DNA of 64,000 bases from Hawksworthiomyces lignivorus (taxonomy: Eukaryota; Ascomycota; Sordariomycetes; Ophiostomatales; Ophiostomataceae), in the NCBI GenBank assembly GCA_002917075.1, contig NTMA01000139.1:1-64000 (forward strand), read 5' to 3'. The position numbers were made by a program, and so were the translations under genes. The stretch's first letter is position 1, and each line of letters begins with the position of its first letter. Shown here piece by piece: positions 1-11,563 of the stretch. The notes beneath the pieces are model-generated. The model was not told the origin of the DNA. It saw only the letters and a list, made by a program, of their open reading frames with translations, and searched no databases.

Positions 1-1430
1 CCGTATTCAGGCGGTGATTCAGGTCAGCCGGAGTCTGGGGCCATACCGGAGGTTTTCCTGCCGTATCGGGGCAGTGTAGTATTACGTGCTTTAGGGTCTT
101 CTTCGCGCCGTAGGTGTACAGAGGGGAGTCCCAGTTTTTGTGTATACGGTGGAGGTGCGTCATCAGGCCGATGTAGCCCGTACGCACCTGTGTCAGAAGA
201 TTGTTTTCGGCTTTGGTGAGGTGCCGGTGGGCTTTGGCTACATCTCTACCGGTCTACCGGGGAGATTGGTTGGTAGGCCTCTGTCGGGGTTCGGTGAGAC
301 GGTGCCAGCGCTCTTGTCACTGGGCTAGTGTACGTTCGTCATCCCAAGAGGTTAGAATGTTATTATATTTAACGTAGAGGTCTGTCGTGGTGAGACGACG
401 ACTATCGAGTGTAGTCGTGATAGTGTGGCCTATGGCCCGGGATTAAGCCCGGTAGTCCTCCCGATTTAAAAGTGTAGTCTGTCGTTAGTTGAGGTATAAA
501 TCTAGTTGTATGAGTCCTGTCTCCGTATATAATAAAGGGAGCGGTGTGGAGCCGAATGTGTCGGTAACGGTGTGGAGGTAGTCGTTGTATCTTTTGTCGA
601 ACCGTTTGACCAACCCTTTGATCGTCTTATCCTTCGGTGTGGGGGTGTAGTATACCGACGCGTCGAAGACGATCAGGCTCCAGATCGTTGTCGTGAAAAC
701 GATATGTGCCCAAGGGAGGGTGTAGCCCTACATCTTACCTATAAACCTCTTGAGGGTCAGGCTTTGTGTTTTAAGTTTCTTAGTGACTTAGTTATAGTAT
801 ACGGCGAAGGTTAACTTTTTATCGAGCCAGATACCGAGGAATCGGGCCTCTGTAAGTAGTTATAAGACGGTGTCGGCGTTCAGCCGGAGGTTCGGTAGGG
901 GCCTACCGTGCTCGACAGAAGTGGAGGAGCTCGCTCTTCGTCGGCGCAAAGGCGACGCCTCTGGCCTATGCCCACCGTACGGCGACATCCCACGCCAAAC
1001 GGAGGCGGTTACAACACAGTCGTATTGTTTTATCCGCGGCTAGTGTGTTGGAGTCGTCGGCGAAGCCTACTGTAGTGATTCCGGGCACGTTTTCCAGCTC
1101 CCTGAATAGGGGTGTGGTAAAGAGAATAAATAGGATCGGCGATAGAGGGGAGCCTTGGGGCACTCCGGCGGTGACCGGCCGTGCCGGTGTGGTTTTGCTG
1201 TCGAACGCTAGCTCCGTGGTGCGGTCGGTGAGGTAGTTGCGGACCCACCCCGCTAGCCAGTCGGGGAAGCGCAGGGACTGAAGCGTGTAGACCAGCCAGC
1301 GGTGGTCTACGTTATCGAATGCGCCCTGTATGTCTAGTTGGAGCAGGGAGGCCTTACCGCCGGCCGCCCACGCCGTGAGCACGCCGTCGACTACCAGGCG
1401 CGCCGGGAAGACACAGTAGGGTACTTCTGC
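1..1430 (-). mobile_element. Degenerate Tad/I-like non-LTR retrotransposon (reverse transcriptase fragment)
   Basis: The minus strand at 966-1382 encodes 138 residues of a LINE-type reverse transcriptase. Visible motifs in order are LDIQGAFDNVDH (palm motif A), GVPQGSPLSPILF (motif B) and GFADD (catalytic motif C, FADD in place of YADD). Downstream, towards base 1, the same protein can be followed in pieces (for example RGVAFAPTKSELLHF) but is cut by TAG/TAA stops and frame changes. The 5' part is missing: homology fades near 1415-1430, where the sequence passes into another repeat. The 3' part runs off the left edge. This is a dead, 5'-truncated copy. The Tad clade is inferred from the fungal context and motif spacing. 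Confidence 0.85.
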
Positions 1431-1484
1431 AATTTTTCAGTTCTCAGTCTTCTATTCTGTCCCAATTTAGCTATTGTTTCGGAC

Positions 1485-1690
1485 TACTGCGGTGGTTACA
1501 AGGCAAATATAGAGAGCACAGAAGAAGGCAAGCCCCTCGCTGCAGACGCTGCCAAAAGCTGCACCACTTGTCAACTAAAAGGCCAGAACAGCACTTTCTC
1601 GACTTAATCTATAAATTTAGACACACTGTTGTGGCTGCCAAATTTGGCGGCCTTTTTAATCAGGAAATAGGGGCTCAAGAGCGGCGCCTA
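1485..1690 (+). repeat. Dispersed repeat family copy 1 (LTR-like)
   Basis: Shares the block GGCCAGAACAGC...CTTAA..CTATAA with copies near 33.5, 41.0, 41.6 and 48.8 kb. It is followed by TGTTGTGGCTGCCAAATTTG and then an AATCAGGAAATA motif, also found near 41.7 kb and, in diverged form, at 7.3 and 13.7 kb. The GGCTGCCAAATTTGGCGGCC core is nearly self-complementary. It could be an LTR edge or a MITE; no target-site duplication was found. Confidence 0.5.
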
Positions 1691-2543
1691 AAGCAAGGGT
1701 TCGGCATAGACACCGTCTCGCGCCTAGCTTGCTGCTGATGCTGGTGCTCTCAGACCCAACTTGTTCAATATCTTCTCTCTATATCGACTTCGACCGCAGC
1801 CTTGCCTAGAGCTGTGATAAAGTCCCTCCTCCTCTTCTTTGCCTTTACTCTCCCCATCTACGATGACACTCCCGTTGATTTGCCTTTTTTTTCCTTAACT
1901 GCGAGTTCTCAGCACTGGGAATCTGTATCGCTCCTTACATTGTTAAAATAATTAATTCGTACGCATTTAATTTCAAGCTCGCGGATTAACGCTAGGGTGT
2001 TTAAGAACGTGTCTAAAAGAAAGTTCATATAGATTCTACATAAATTTGTCCTTCTGATGTATTTCAGCATCCACTTGTACACATATGATACATCTTGGCA
2101 AGCTGAAGCAGATTTCCACGTCGTATATGCCAGACGGAGATTTATGGGTTGGGAATCAGACCTGCTACTTTCTGATTGCTTGCATTTTTCTTGCCTCTTT
2201 GGCATCCCCACAGCGATATTCTCTCATCTCCGGCGATTTGCCGGTTATGGCCTAGATCACCTATACAGCATTCGAGCCAGGTATCTCCTGCAGAATCCGC
2301 CCCGGAGGGAGCCCTCCTACACATTCTTCTACAGCCAAGGCAATAACAATGCGTTGCTCGTATTTGTCAAAGTCAAGGCATTACGCAAGAGTGTCAAGTG
2401 CTGCGCAAATTTCGCACTGGATGCTAGGACTTTTGTGCAACTCCCTGTCTCCCCCGGCATGTATATTCTAGGTTTATTTCTTGTTGGAATGGGCTTAACA
2501 GTGACGCTTAGAGCTGTATTTGACAGCCAACACAACTGGCTCC
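1691..2543. other. No recognisable gene
   Basis: AT-leaning intergenic DNA between the repeat and the 3' end of the HET gene. A 182-codon open frame on the plus strand starting at 2057 has no recognisable domain and runs into the HET coding sequence in antisense, so I do not call it. Confidence 0.5.
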
Positions 2544-5213
2544 TCAAACTAGAACAATATGTTCCAACTTCCACCGCTCGTGGTCGAATATCGTCTCATA
2601 GATGAGGGCATCATTGCTGTCTGGCACCACGTAATTGGAGGACATAAACTCCAGCACTCCGAAGCGCTCCCATCTACCTTCTGCCTCCTTACCTTCGACA
2701 CTCTGCAATACGAGAGCGTAAAGAGAGTCGCTCTGGTCTGTCTCGCGCAGAATGAATGGCGCGTTCTTGACGTGCAAGATCTTCGTTAGGATGAACTTGC
2801 GCCCCGGCCCTACAGGAGAGCGTTCGACTGCTGACCTGCTCAATTCTGAATCGCTGGCGTCGCCCCAGCCTTCGGTAGGGTCTCCCATGATCATGGCCAT
2901 ATAAGGACATAGAATCTCGTAGAGGCTGTCTTCCCGGTTTCCGCTTTCGTAGTACATCCAGTCGTCAGGCAGCTGGATTACGGGCGCGTCAAAGATCAGT
3001 GCCGTCGGTTTTGTCGGGATAAATCGCTCGTTGTCGTCTGTGCGCTGTTCTTCGCCGGCAGCTTGGCGTCGCAGAAACTGGCTCTCGCTCTGAAAATCGA
3101 GCGCTACCTGGACGTTGCGCATGTAGGTCTCTGATTCATAGTTCAAGGCAAAGTTGTTGTGATATCCCATACCGGATGAGCCGGCAGCCCAGCTCCAGGA
3201 AGGTGTCCGTACGGAGGAGACCGCGCTCCGCTTAGACACAGGAGAGTTGCTCACAACTTGGTTCCAGAGCAAGCCGTATTCTATGTGACTCAACCAGAGA
3301 CCGCTTGCATACGTGTTTTGGTCGCCCACGTGCTGTTGAATGACCCGCGCGATTCCGGCTGCAGCTGGCAGACGGTCATTGGCATCAGTGAACTCGCGAG
3401 CTATGAAGAGGTTGACAAAGTCGTAGAATTGCTTCACCAGGTCCAGATTCGAGGACGGGCCAGGCTTGCTGTAATTGACCATCTCCTGCCAGGCGGCCCA
3501 GAACCGTCGGTTTGTGGGCTCGCCCCACATGCTTTCGTCGTAGGCCGCGCGTATTCTCTCGTCCTTCCATTGTCGTCCGTCTTCCGGTGTAATCAAAAGA
3601 CCACTCTCGCTTTTGTGGAGACTCTGACAATCCCATGTCATTTCTTCCTTTTTGAATGCGATGATGCGGCTGGATGAGAGATGCTCCTGCACCGTCCAGC
3701 CACGAGTGTGCCACGCTGCGGCCTTTGCCTTCTGCTCGTTTACGTTCAGGCTAAGCAGCTGTAGTTCACATGGAGAGTGGCAGCCTTCCATCTTCTCTGG
3801 CCAACTGACGAATTCCGGCTGCGGCCGCTTGGAGAAGAGACCGTCGGTACAGGCCAAGGCAGCTTCGGCCACAATGGTGACAGCTGCGTGCATGTATATG
3901 TCGTTCATCCGCTGTGACTCGGCAAGCCAGTCGTTCTTGTCGTCCTGGACAATGCACAAGGCATCTACCCACAGGTAGCGCATGCCCAGGCGCTTTGTTA
4001 CGAGGATGGCATCCGCGATAGTTTTGGGAACAGCGCGCATCTCGATGCTTGCCTGAAAAGAAGCTATGTTGTCCTTCGTAAGAAGAAGAGTATCTTTCGT
4101 CGTACCCCAGCAGTAACTAAGAGCTGCATAGGGGTCATCCTCGCGACTGCGCGTGATATGGAGTCGCGGGGGAAGTGTGCTTACGTCGAGGACGCGGGTT
4201 GGCATAGCGCGACCGCTTGCTATTAGCTGGCGGCAAGCTGGATGGCTTTCGGAGCACTCTTTGAACCAGGAAGCGGCCATGTCCATGCACCCTGCGCTTG
4301 AAGAATGGTCCGAGACGGGGCGGAGCCAAATGAGCTTAGCAATGTCTTCCGGATATGCGTCTGTAAGATTGCGATTAGCGTTGGTAACTCGAGAGGACAA
4401 TAGAAACTGGTAAAAATTAAACTAGCCAATGCTGTTCATCAAGGCCAAATAAGACAGATATGTGGTGTGAGTGGTGTTTCCATCCTTTACTTTTAGTTCG
4501 CGCAGAACTATGCCGGGTGGTTGGTCATCTCTATCTCGTTCAGGGCCAGACCGATAGTCTCGGAGAGGCATATAACGAGAAACCCCCAACGGCGTCTTAT
4601 TCGGATCCGGATTCAAGCTGCTCGACGAGGCTCTTTTCTTCCAGATGTCCAGAATAGCACTTCTCACATCTGCTGAATCTGGTCCCAGTCCTCCTCCAGG
4701 GCTACACTGGACCGCCGTGAATACTGAGGTGCGATCTTCGTCCTGGTCGTCCGCATTTCCGTAATTCCGCACAAACGCCCGGCATATGTTGCATCCAGGG
4801 TCTTCCAGAGCGCAGTCGAGCAGGTCTTGAAGACTCGCATGATGCCTTCTAACTGCGTCGGGATTCAAAAACGTACGCGGAAGCAATGTGGAATTCACTA
4901 TACCACCAAACCAAGCAAACTGGAGCTCCTGATCACTTCGCAAGAGAGAGGCGAGGTCGATGTTTCGGCAGGCGTCACAAGCAGGTGTAGTGCTCGCAGG
5001 TATTTTCTGGTTCGAACTATTCGATGCTTTTGAGGCTGAGTTGGATGCAGGCGGGGACGCGACATCTGAAGGTCTATTGCGTTGCATACTTGGTTCACTA
5101 GCCAAGCCTGCCGCGCCGAGAGCTGTGCGGATCCCAGGAGCCTCTGAGGATGATTGCCGCTGGGCTTGAAAGCAGCCAAACACTAAGTCCATGCAACTTC
5201 GAGACTGGTCCAT
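2544..5213 (-). CDS. HET-domain (heterokaryon incompatibility) protein
   Basis: A two-exon model fits: 4491-5213 and 2544-4406, removing an 84-nt intron with GTAAAG donor and ACCAG acceptor, and giving about 861 residues. The start is the first ATG (MDQSRSCMDL) of the upstream frame. The N-terminal part has a Ser/Ala-rich stretch and the CDACRNIDLASLL segment common ahead of HET domains. The HET domain (about residues 330-485) shows YAALSYCWG, RYLWVDALCIVQDD followed by ESQRMNDIY, and TRGWTVQE. HET proteins act in the cytoplasm in allorecognition and trigger cell death when activated; the partner here is unknown. The intron ends are my best in-frame choice. An alternative acceptor at a CTTACAG closer to the domain is possible. 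Confidence 0.85.
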
Positions 5214-5926
5214 GATAGGCAAATTTATGTTCTCTGTTGTGCAAAACTTGCAAATATTAAGAAATAGTGCAGAGGACTGGGAATGTCATTCTTGTCAACA
5301 ACAAGAGCAGTGGCTTTTATAGTAAAGCATTGCTACCCAACAACCAACTAGAAGATCTCAACCCGGCCAGTATTGCTGTTTGAGGGGTCGTACAGTGTTT
5401 TATAGCTTTCAAGCCACTGTCTCGAACACTGTACAATCAGCGCTATGGTGCTGCGCCTTCGATCCAAGCTGTCGTAGTGGACCTGCGACAGCTTGGAGTA
5501 CTAGCTTTAAGCATAACCCACTGCAAATGTTGTCGCTACTTTCTGTCGAGCTAGAGCACCTCGAGAGTACTATAGAATTTGAAAACTGAAAGCCCCTGCC
5601 AGCGACGTACTGAAAGCCGTGCTTTGGAGTGCTATTTTTGTCCATGCTTCAAAGTTCATCAGCAAACACAGAACATTTGACGAGGCCGGCAGATGGCTAA
5701 GAAGACACTGGAACTGTGAGCAGAGCCGTCATCGCCGCGACCAACCTCCCTAGCGGTTATTTTTTGGCCTCATCCTAAATCACTGCAAGACGCACTTCCG
5801 TCTTCCACATGTTCAATTGACTCCGTCATCCGTCTTTCTCCTATTTCATCTTCGCTTTCACGTCTACTGTCGTCTCATAATTATTGATTCTCTTTCTTTT
5901 TGACTCCTAAAGTTCCTGGGTCAAAG
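5214..5926. other. Promoter-side intergenic region, no gene seen
   Basis: Lies upstream of the minus-strand HET gene and of the plus-strand broken gene at 5927. It is pyrimidine-rich near 5810-5900, just before the second gene, as in many fungal promoters. No open frame with a recognisable product. Confidence 0.4.
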
Positions 5927-7087
5927 ATGACGAAACTTCCATTGTCAAGTCTACGGAACCCTCACCGGCACATCTTCCAACGGGCGATTGCGAACGTCGT
6001 CGCAACTCCCCTCGCTGAGGCCACGTACGGTCAGATCATCGATGGTCTGCCGCTCACCAGCACTGTTTTCAAGACATACGACGGGTGCATCTGCCCAGAT
6101 CATTCTCTAATCGACAAGCATGTAGAGCTCTCTGCCGGCGTGTTCGAGAGAGCACGACAACTCCGCAACAGTTTCAACCTAGATGTGTTGCAGTTTGAAG
6201 CCGAGGTAATGACCCCCGTTATCTGAATACTCCATTCCCCTTTTTAGTTGTTTCTATTAATAGTACTGCGCTCTAAGGTCCTACACCAATACCAGTCAGC
6301 CGCCGTAGGCTCGCGGGCATTCCAGACGCGCCTGATTGAGCTAGTTGCCGTAGCCGTCCATGGCATCGCCGTGTGGCTCTTTAAGCAGGGCTCGCACCGT
6401 CCGAAAGATGACCCTTACTTTTTGTGGAGGCGGTCTAAGGAGGGCTTATGTCCTACTTTGGTCAAATGTATCCTCCTACTCTCTTTCTTCATCCTTGGTA
6501 CTACGACCACGACCTGTATCCCGACGGAGTTGCCGACATGGCTGGATACTGGGCAGAAAATCAAATCCTAGGCGGCGTCGTCCTATTTGATAGACGGCCA
6601 GAGAATTGCCAGCGGAGATCCTAATGTTAGACTTTTTTTTTTTACTTTTTTTTTTTTAAAAAAAAAAATTATAATGTTACATTACATTACGCCACACCTA
6701 ATAAGAACAAGCCTCTAACCATAGAAACGCACACGACAGTCCATATACTTTCATTCAGACAGCCGTGATGTCACATATCGCATCTATCGTGTCCTCGACG
6801 GCCAAAAGCTGCTGCTGCTGCAGTTTCTCCTAGATGAAAACCTGTCCCCTTCCTCCTGCCCACTACCTATCCAAGGCCACCTAAACAACCGTGTTCGTGT
6901 CGACCCGGAGGAGCCCATCTCGGAAACAGGCAATTACCGTGACATTTAGGAACACAAGCCATTACCTAGGGGGTACTTAGATGATCGCACGAGAGACGTG
7001 GTGGATCAGTTCAACTGCACGTCCTATGAGAAGTGGCAAGAGTCCCAGCAGAGGAGCTACGAAGCAAGATACAGGAAGCGGTCCTAG
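5927..7087 (+). pseudogene. Broken conserved fungal protein gene (function unknown)
   Basis: The first exon reads MTKLPLSSLRNPHRHIFQRA and on to FNLDVLQFEAE (5927-6205). A clean 58-nt intron (6206-6263, GTAATG...AATAG) joins it to VLRSKVLHQYQSAAVGSR. The frame is then lost: the next recognisable part ([20 protein letters not shown]) is in another frame near 6490-6570. A T/A-rich stretch (6620-6680) interrupts the gene, and the end (YFHSDSRDVTYRIYRVLDGQ, about 6735-7080) contains an in-frame TAG. I recognise the overall pattern as an uncharacterised conserved protein of moulds, but no domain with known function. It is clearly non-functional as it stands. Confidence 0.65.
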
Positions 7088-7261
7088 GATTATCTTAGAC
7101 TAAACTATATGCGAAGAGAGAAATAAACTCGTTCCGTTAAACTGCTTGAAAATTATGTGAATACGATTTGGATTTATTAACTGTTTGTTCTCTTCATTAC
7201 TTTCTTTCTTCTACGTTTTGCAGATTGTGTTGTTTCTATGCCCTATTTAGCATATTACGTA

Positions 7262-7620
7262 TTTTGACGATTAATGTTTTGTAAACAAATGTAAGTCTGG
7301 AGCCGCTGTTGTGGTCTCCAGAACTGGCGACCACCCCAATTAGGAAATGTGGGGTGAATACTTTCTTGCTGATTGGCTATAGTCTTTCGACCTTCTCAAC
7401 GACCACATATAAATACAGCGCTCCTTTCCGTTGTCTCTTCTTGTACTCTTGACTTTTTATCTTCTTTTTCTTTTCCTTTTTTCAATTTCAATTTCTTCTC
7501 TTTTCTGTGACAGTGTTTTGACTATTACATTGAATCCCCCGGTTTCGCTTTTCTTTTTTCTTGTTAAAATGTTTTGTATCCTATTCTATTTAACTACTAC
7601 TATTAAGAGTAAAACAGTCT
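7262..7620 (+). repeat. TATA-containing repeat, copy 2 (promoter- or LTR-like)
   Basis: About 290 bp from TGTAAGTCTGGAGC to TTAAAATG match the copy at 13640-13945 at roughly 80-85% by eye. Shared parts in order: CTCCAGAACTGGCG, the ATTAGGAAATRTGGGG block, ATTGGCT..AGTC, CTCAACGACCACATATAAAT with a TATA box, a long CT-rich tract, then TTAAAATG. After the ATG the two copies diverge completely. Here only an 18-codon frame follows. It may be a solo LTR of the family at 1.6 and 41.7 kb, or a duplicated promoter. Confidence 0.6.
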
Positions 7621-8690
7621 GACCTTTCGGTAAAAACGTGTTGAAAAACCATTTTCGGGCTTGAAACCATTACAATCATTTCGAAAACGTCGGTCTATAT
7701 GAAGTCTTTAACGAACCATTTGTCTGTGTAAAACTCAAAATAGACTGTGATGTCTTCGTTGGGAAAGATGTATACACTAATGGTTTTCAACTTATTGTTT
7801 CAAAATGCTGCTGTGTTAACGGTGTTAGCGATTTATTGGTTTGTAAAAAATGTATTTAAATTATTAATATGTAAAATGATCTCCAGTCGTTGCAATAGCA
7901 TTGTGATAATAGTTATAGAGTTTAGAACGTTGTTTGATGTGGTTTGTTTTAATGAAGTTCTATTTAATACGGCTACATAAAAGATATGTTGGGTATTAGA
8001 AGGCGTCGAGTCGGCGCCGTTGGGATAGATGGAAATGGTTGATGTCTTGAAGAATGGAACGGCTTGATGGTGATGGTTATAAAAAACATCACAATAAAAA
8101 TATTGAAGAACTGCATCGACGAATTGGCGGTTGGTTTTAGTTAATGATTGTAAAATGCCGGCCAAGCGTCTCGAAAAAGATTAGGTATATCCGTCAGACA
8201 GGCAGCTGCAATAAAGAATTCGAAAACAATGGCGATAGCCGTAGAAACATGTAAACTGGCAGCAAGGCCTTTCGATTGCCCAATGGTCTGAGAAAACCGT
8301 CGGGCTGTCAAAAAGCTTGTTGCGAAGTCGGTAACTCTGCATCGCTTTCGGCCAGGCTCTAGTAGACGGGGGAGGTGGTTGCCAGTGGTGGTTGCTAGTG
8401 GTGTTCGGGGGGCGGTATGGTGTGGTAAAAGGGTTTGTGAAGCTATTGTTTCGGCGTACGGCTCAGCGGCGGTGTCGTCGGCATCTGAGAGGTCTTCGAA
8501 ACCTTCGGTGGTCAGTATGGCGAAAGGATTCGCCGTTAGGAAGGGGGAGGAGGGCGGGAGGGAGATACCGAGGGCGACGCGGGCCGCCAGGGCGCTGGCG
8601 GCCCCGATCCCGGCAGGCGCCATGAGAGAGGGCGTTATTAGACGCCCGCGTGTGTAATTAGAATTGGAAGCGATGTGGTTTGAATTGTGA
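7621..8690. other. No recognised gene; one weak minus-strand ORF
   Basis: AT-rich from 7621 to about 8140. From 8141 to 8623 the minus strand has an open frame of 160 codons (starting MAPAGIGAASALAARV, ending FRDAWPAFYNH) in more GC-rich DNA. I recognise no domain in it. It may be a relic of an older gene, since related-looking codons continue past the stop in another frame. Confidence 0.3.
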
Positions 8691-8794
8691 GATCGAGGTT
8701 TTTTTTTTTTTTTCTTTTATGGTACCAAGCTAAGCAGGTGACACAAGCAGACATTTCGCAAGTCAACGAGTTACACAGCAGCTACCCGGTCACC

Positions 8795-9420
8795 ATGGCC
8801 GCGCGATCCTCGCCTTCGAAGCTGGCAGTGGCGGGGTCAGAGCTCTCTCTTTGTCGTTTCAAAACTCAGCAGAGCTTTCCGGAATCTCCGGCCTGCATGC
8901 GCGAAAATTGAGAAGCTGCCGGGGCTCTGCGCAGGAGTCTCGAACGTCTGCCAGGCTATGATGAAACTTTTCAAAGATGCTCAGAACCTTTCCTCCGCCG
9001 CTTCGAGACTGTCGAAAGCTGTCTCGGTGATACTTTGATTCACCTTGAAAGGCGCCCACCACCAGAACAACAACACACAGAGCATTCCACAGCTTTCTGC
9101 GTCTGCCTTCTGAACGTCGTCTCATAATCTAGACAGCTGCAGCCCGGCCGCCTCCCTACACGCATTCCTTCTCCGTGTTTGTGCCTTCGTTGGGCGGACG
9201 GGAACCTGCATCTCGCTATATGGACGACAGAGGATTTTGGACAGCGTGCTGGGATTCTCGCCAGGTCGTCAAGCGCATCTTTGAGAAACGAGGCGCTTCC
9301 GCCGGAACGGCAGGTTGCTGTTACAACGAGACACCAAGAGGAATACGATGCCGTCGGCGTGGGGGGCTTAACAGACGTGGCGGCCGTCTTCAGAAGTAAA
9401 TCCGTAAGCTCGATGAACGA
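8795..9420 (+). pseudogene. 2EXR-domain gene, decayed paralogue of the gene at 12285
   Basis: Bases near 9099-9300 translate to LRLPSERRLII*TAAARPPP, then REPASRYMDDRGFWTACWDS and RQVVKRIFEKRG. This lines up with LPHELQLMIWAAAARPPP, REPAAHCKDDRGLWTACRAS and REVVTRVYTERK of the intact gene 3.2 kb downstream. The Trp of the domain has become TAG, a RIP-type change. Upstream, from the ATG at 8795, a decayed Ala/Ser/Lys-rich stretch corresponds to the coiled-coil start of the intact gene. Frames break several times, so this copy is dead. Confidence 0.75.
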
Positions 9421-10470
9421 CTAGTAGTCAAGTTTTCTAGAATGGAGAACCTGCTACGTATAACGACATCGGACCCACAAAGTCCTTTTTACGGAACCTA
9501 TTACAGAGATATCTGGGATGGAGCCAAGCTGGAAACTGGGCGAGAAGGACATTCTGTCGAGACACTGGACAAACTCTGCGAAGAGTTAGAGACTGGAGAT
9601 TTCTTTTACGGGGAAAGCTAGTACTGGGGTTAGTTCTCGTGGAGAGACCATGGCTCTACGTGTAGCTGGGGAGATAACAATACCACGGAACGACATGATT
9701 TTACCTCGTACCTAGAACATGCTTGTGCCGTACTTCTGGCAGGGCAATGATGCAAAGCCCGCGCCTCTGTAGCCGCCTAGTCGCGCTACGCGAAGCGACA
9801 CGTTCTGCCTGTGTGGTAGTCACGCGTCCATGTCGTGACTTCCTGTTTTGGAAACCACCACTCGCCGACTGAGCGAGCTCCTGGGCGCCCGGCGTGCAGT
9901 GTATGTACGCAGATAAGTGTTTTCTTCTTTGGAGAGAGATTTTTTCCTTTTCTTTTTCTTCTTCTTCGTCAACCAAGTCTTCAGTATGTGTTTTGCAGGC
10001 CCCTTGTGATCCCCTTTGCTGTTGGGTTGCTTCGCATTCTGCGATATGCGACTCAAGGCTCCTTGCAGCTGCCTCTCATTGATCCACATGCTGTAAGTCG
10101 TCCGCGATCCGCTCACACGGTACCGCTACGCAGCGTTGCTAATGGGATGCTACACACAGAACACGCTTGATTTTAGTTTGCGATAATTCATACACAATTT
10201 TTGTAAGTAGAACTTTGTCCAATGAACTGGGGGCAGAGGCAACATCAAGATGGCCGCCAGTCGGATGCAGAGCGAGAGTACACCTGCTAACCACAGGGTG
10301 GATAGTAACACAGCACTGTGAGTAGGCGCTCTGTGCAGCCGCTTCCCGGCAGGATACTGACGGAAATCGGTTCAGAAACCACACCACCACCACCAACAAC
10401 AGAAGATGACCTTAGCCCTGCCTGTCTATTATCTGTCAGTCCAACAGGCTAACTCAAAACTCAAAGCAGA
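9421..10470. other. Intergenic; possible 5' leader of the micro-exon gene
   Basis: A 53-codon frame at 9442-9621 (MENLLRITTSDPQS...) has no recognisable product. At 10318-10374 an intron-like segment is present (GTGAGTAGG donor, ATACTGAC branch, GGTTCAG acceptor). Just before 10471 a GGCTAACTC branch and an AAAGCAG acceptor precede the ATG. The gene at 10471 may therefore have spliced 5' leader exons. An ATGGCCGCC at 10251 opens a 22-codon frame that ends at a GTGAGT donor, but I could not join it in frame to the rest. Confidence 0.35.
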
Positions 10471-11563
10471 ATGGCGATGAACGTGAGATTATTCAATGTT
10501 TCCTCGGCTGTCCCGGTTCGCAGATAGCGCTGACAGGAAGGCTAGCAGCAGCAATTGGGCGAGCCTGGGCCGGTGGCCGAGCCGGCCACCGGCCCAGTTT
10601 CAGCGGTAAGTCTTTGTAGCGTCTTGCCATCCGTACTCCGTCTATATTCTGATGCACTGACACAAGACTGTTGAAACAGACCAACACGCCGAAAGTAATA
10701 TCCAATGGATCTCCCGTGCGGCCGCAAATGCGCATAAATTGCTAACAATATTGCTAGGGCGTTCAAAAGAGAATAGACGTAAGGTCTATCCGCAGATCAA
10801 GTAGGATATGGGCTTTGTCTAACAACACATGCATAAACATACAGCGTCTCGAGAAGGAGATCGCGGTGAGTCTTCTTTTGTACTGCCCCAGTGTGGTCTC
10901 CGAATGAAGTGCTCTGGTCATATTCGCCGGCGACTAACCGCTCGCTCCCTCATTCGCACAGAATTACGAGGCCAATGCCGAAGTAAGTGACTCACTATGC
11001 CCCTGCTAGATTCTACTCGCTTATGCTCCTTGGACACAAAGCTCACTGACATGTGTTTTAGAAGGCGGAGGAGAAGATGGCGGTAATATACTACCCGAAG
11101 AGATACGTTGGTTGACGGACACAGAGAAGAGATTTAAAAGCTGACAAATCCTTTCAACAATGGGATACGTTTCGAGTTTTCTCGAACGTCATGGCCGAGG
11201 TAAGATGTCGCTCATCTTTAACATCTATTGGCGAACCAGCTACTGACGTAGATCTCGTATTAGAGCAAGAAGCGCGAGTTGGACGTAAGCATTTGCAGAG
11301 CACCCGTCATCTTTTAGTCGTGCAGCGCTGAACTAACGGGTTGGTCTAATTAATAGACGCAGAAAAATCTCAAGGCCGTACGTCGCTCCTCTGCCAGCTA
11401 CAGCAACGTAAACATATTGACGTACCCGCAGCAATTGGAGCGCCTTCCCTCGGCCCGCCAGGGGCCCCCTGCGGCTCAGAACGAATCGGGCGGCCTTGCT
11501 GCCCTTTCAGCTGCTGCTTCGGCGGCCGCCGAGGGCGGCGCCGACTCTGCTTCCGCAGAGTAG
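10471..11563 (+). CDS. Micro-exon coiled-coil protein (11 exons, six of exactly 21 nt)
   Basis: I could splice this by eye into exons 10471-10482, 10546-10605, 10680-10694, 10758-10778, 10845-10865, 10962-10982, 11062-11082, 11125-11199, 11264-11284, 11357-11377 and 11432-11563. The total is 420 nt, 139 residues plus TAG, with every junction in phase 0. Donors are GTGAGA, GTAAGT, GTAATA, GTAAGG, GTGAGT, GTAAGA, GTAAGC and GTACGT types; most introns have CTGAC or CTAAC before a YAG. The six 21-nt exons encode GVQKRID, RLEKEIA, NYEANAE, KAEEKMA, SKKRELD and TQKNLKA. Hydrophobic residues favour positions 2 and 6, so each exon is one coiled-coil heptad. The N-terminus is a Pro/Ala/Gln-rich linker and the C-terminus an Ala/Ser/Gly-rich tail. 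There is no signal peptide or known domain; function unknown. Least certain are the first exon and the 42-nt intron before the 75-nt exon 8. Confidence 0.75.

Noticed and set aside
2057..2605. 182-codon plus-strand open frame
   Set aside because: No domain or plausible composition, and its end lies antisense to the HET gene.
10251..10317. Upstream ATG exon (MAASRMQSESTP...) as the true first exon of the micro-exon gene
   Set aside because: It ends at a good donor, but every acceptor I tried led to an immediate stop before reaching exon 1 of the model; it may be a 5' leader.
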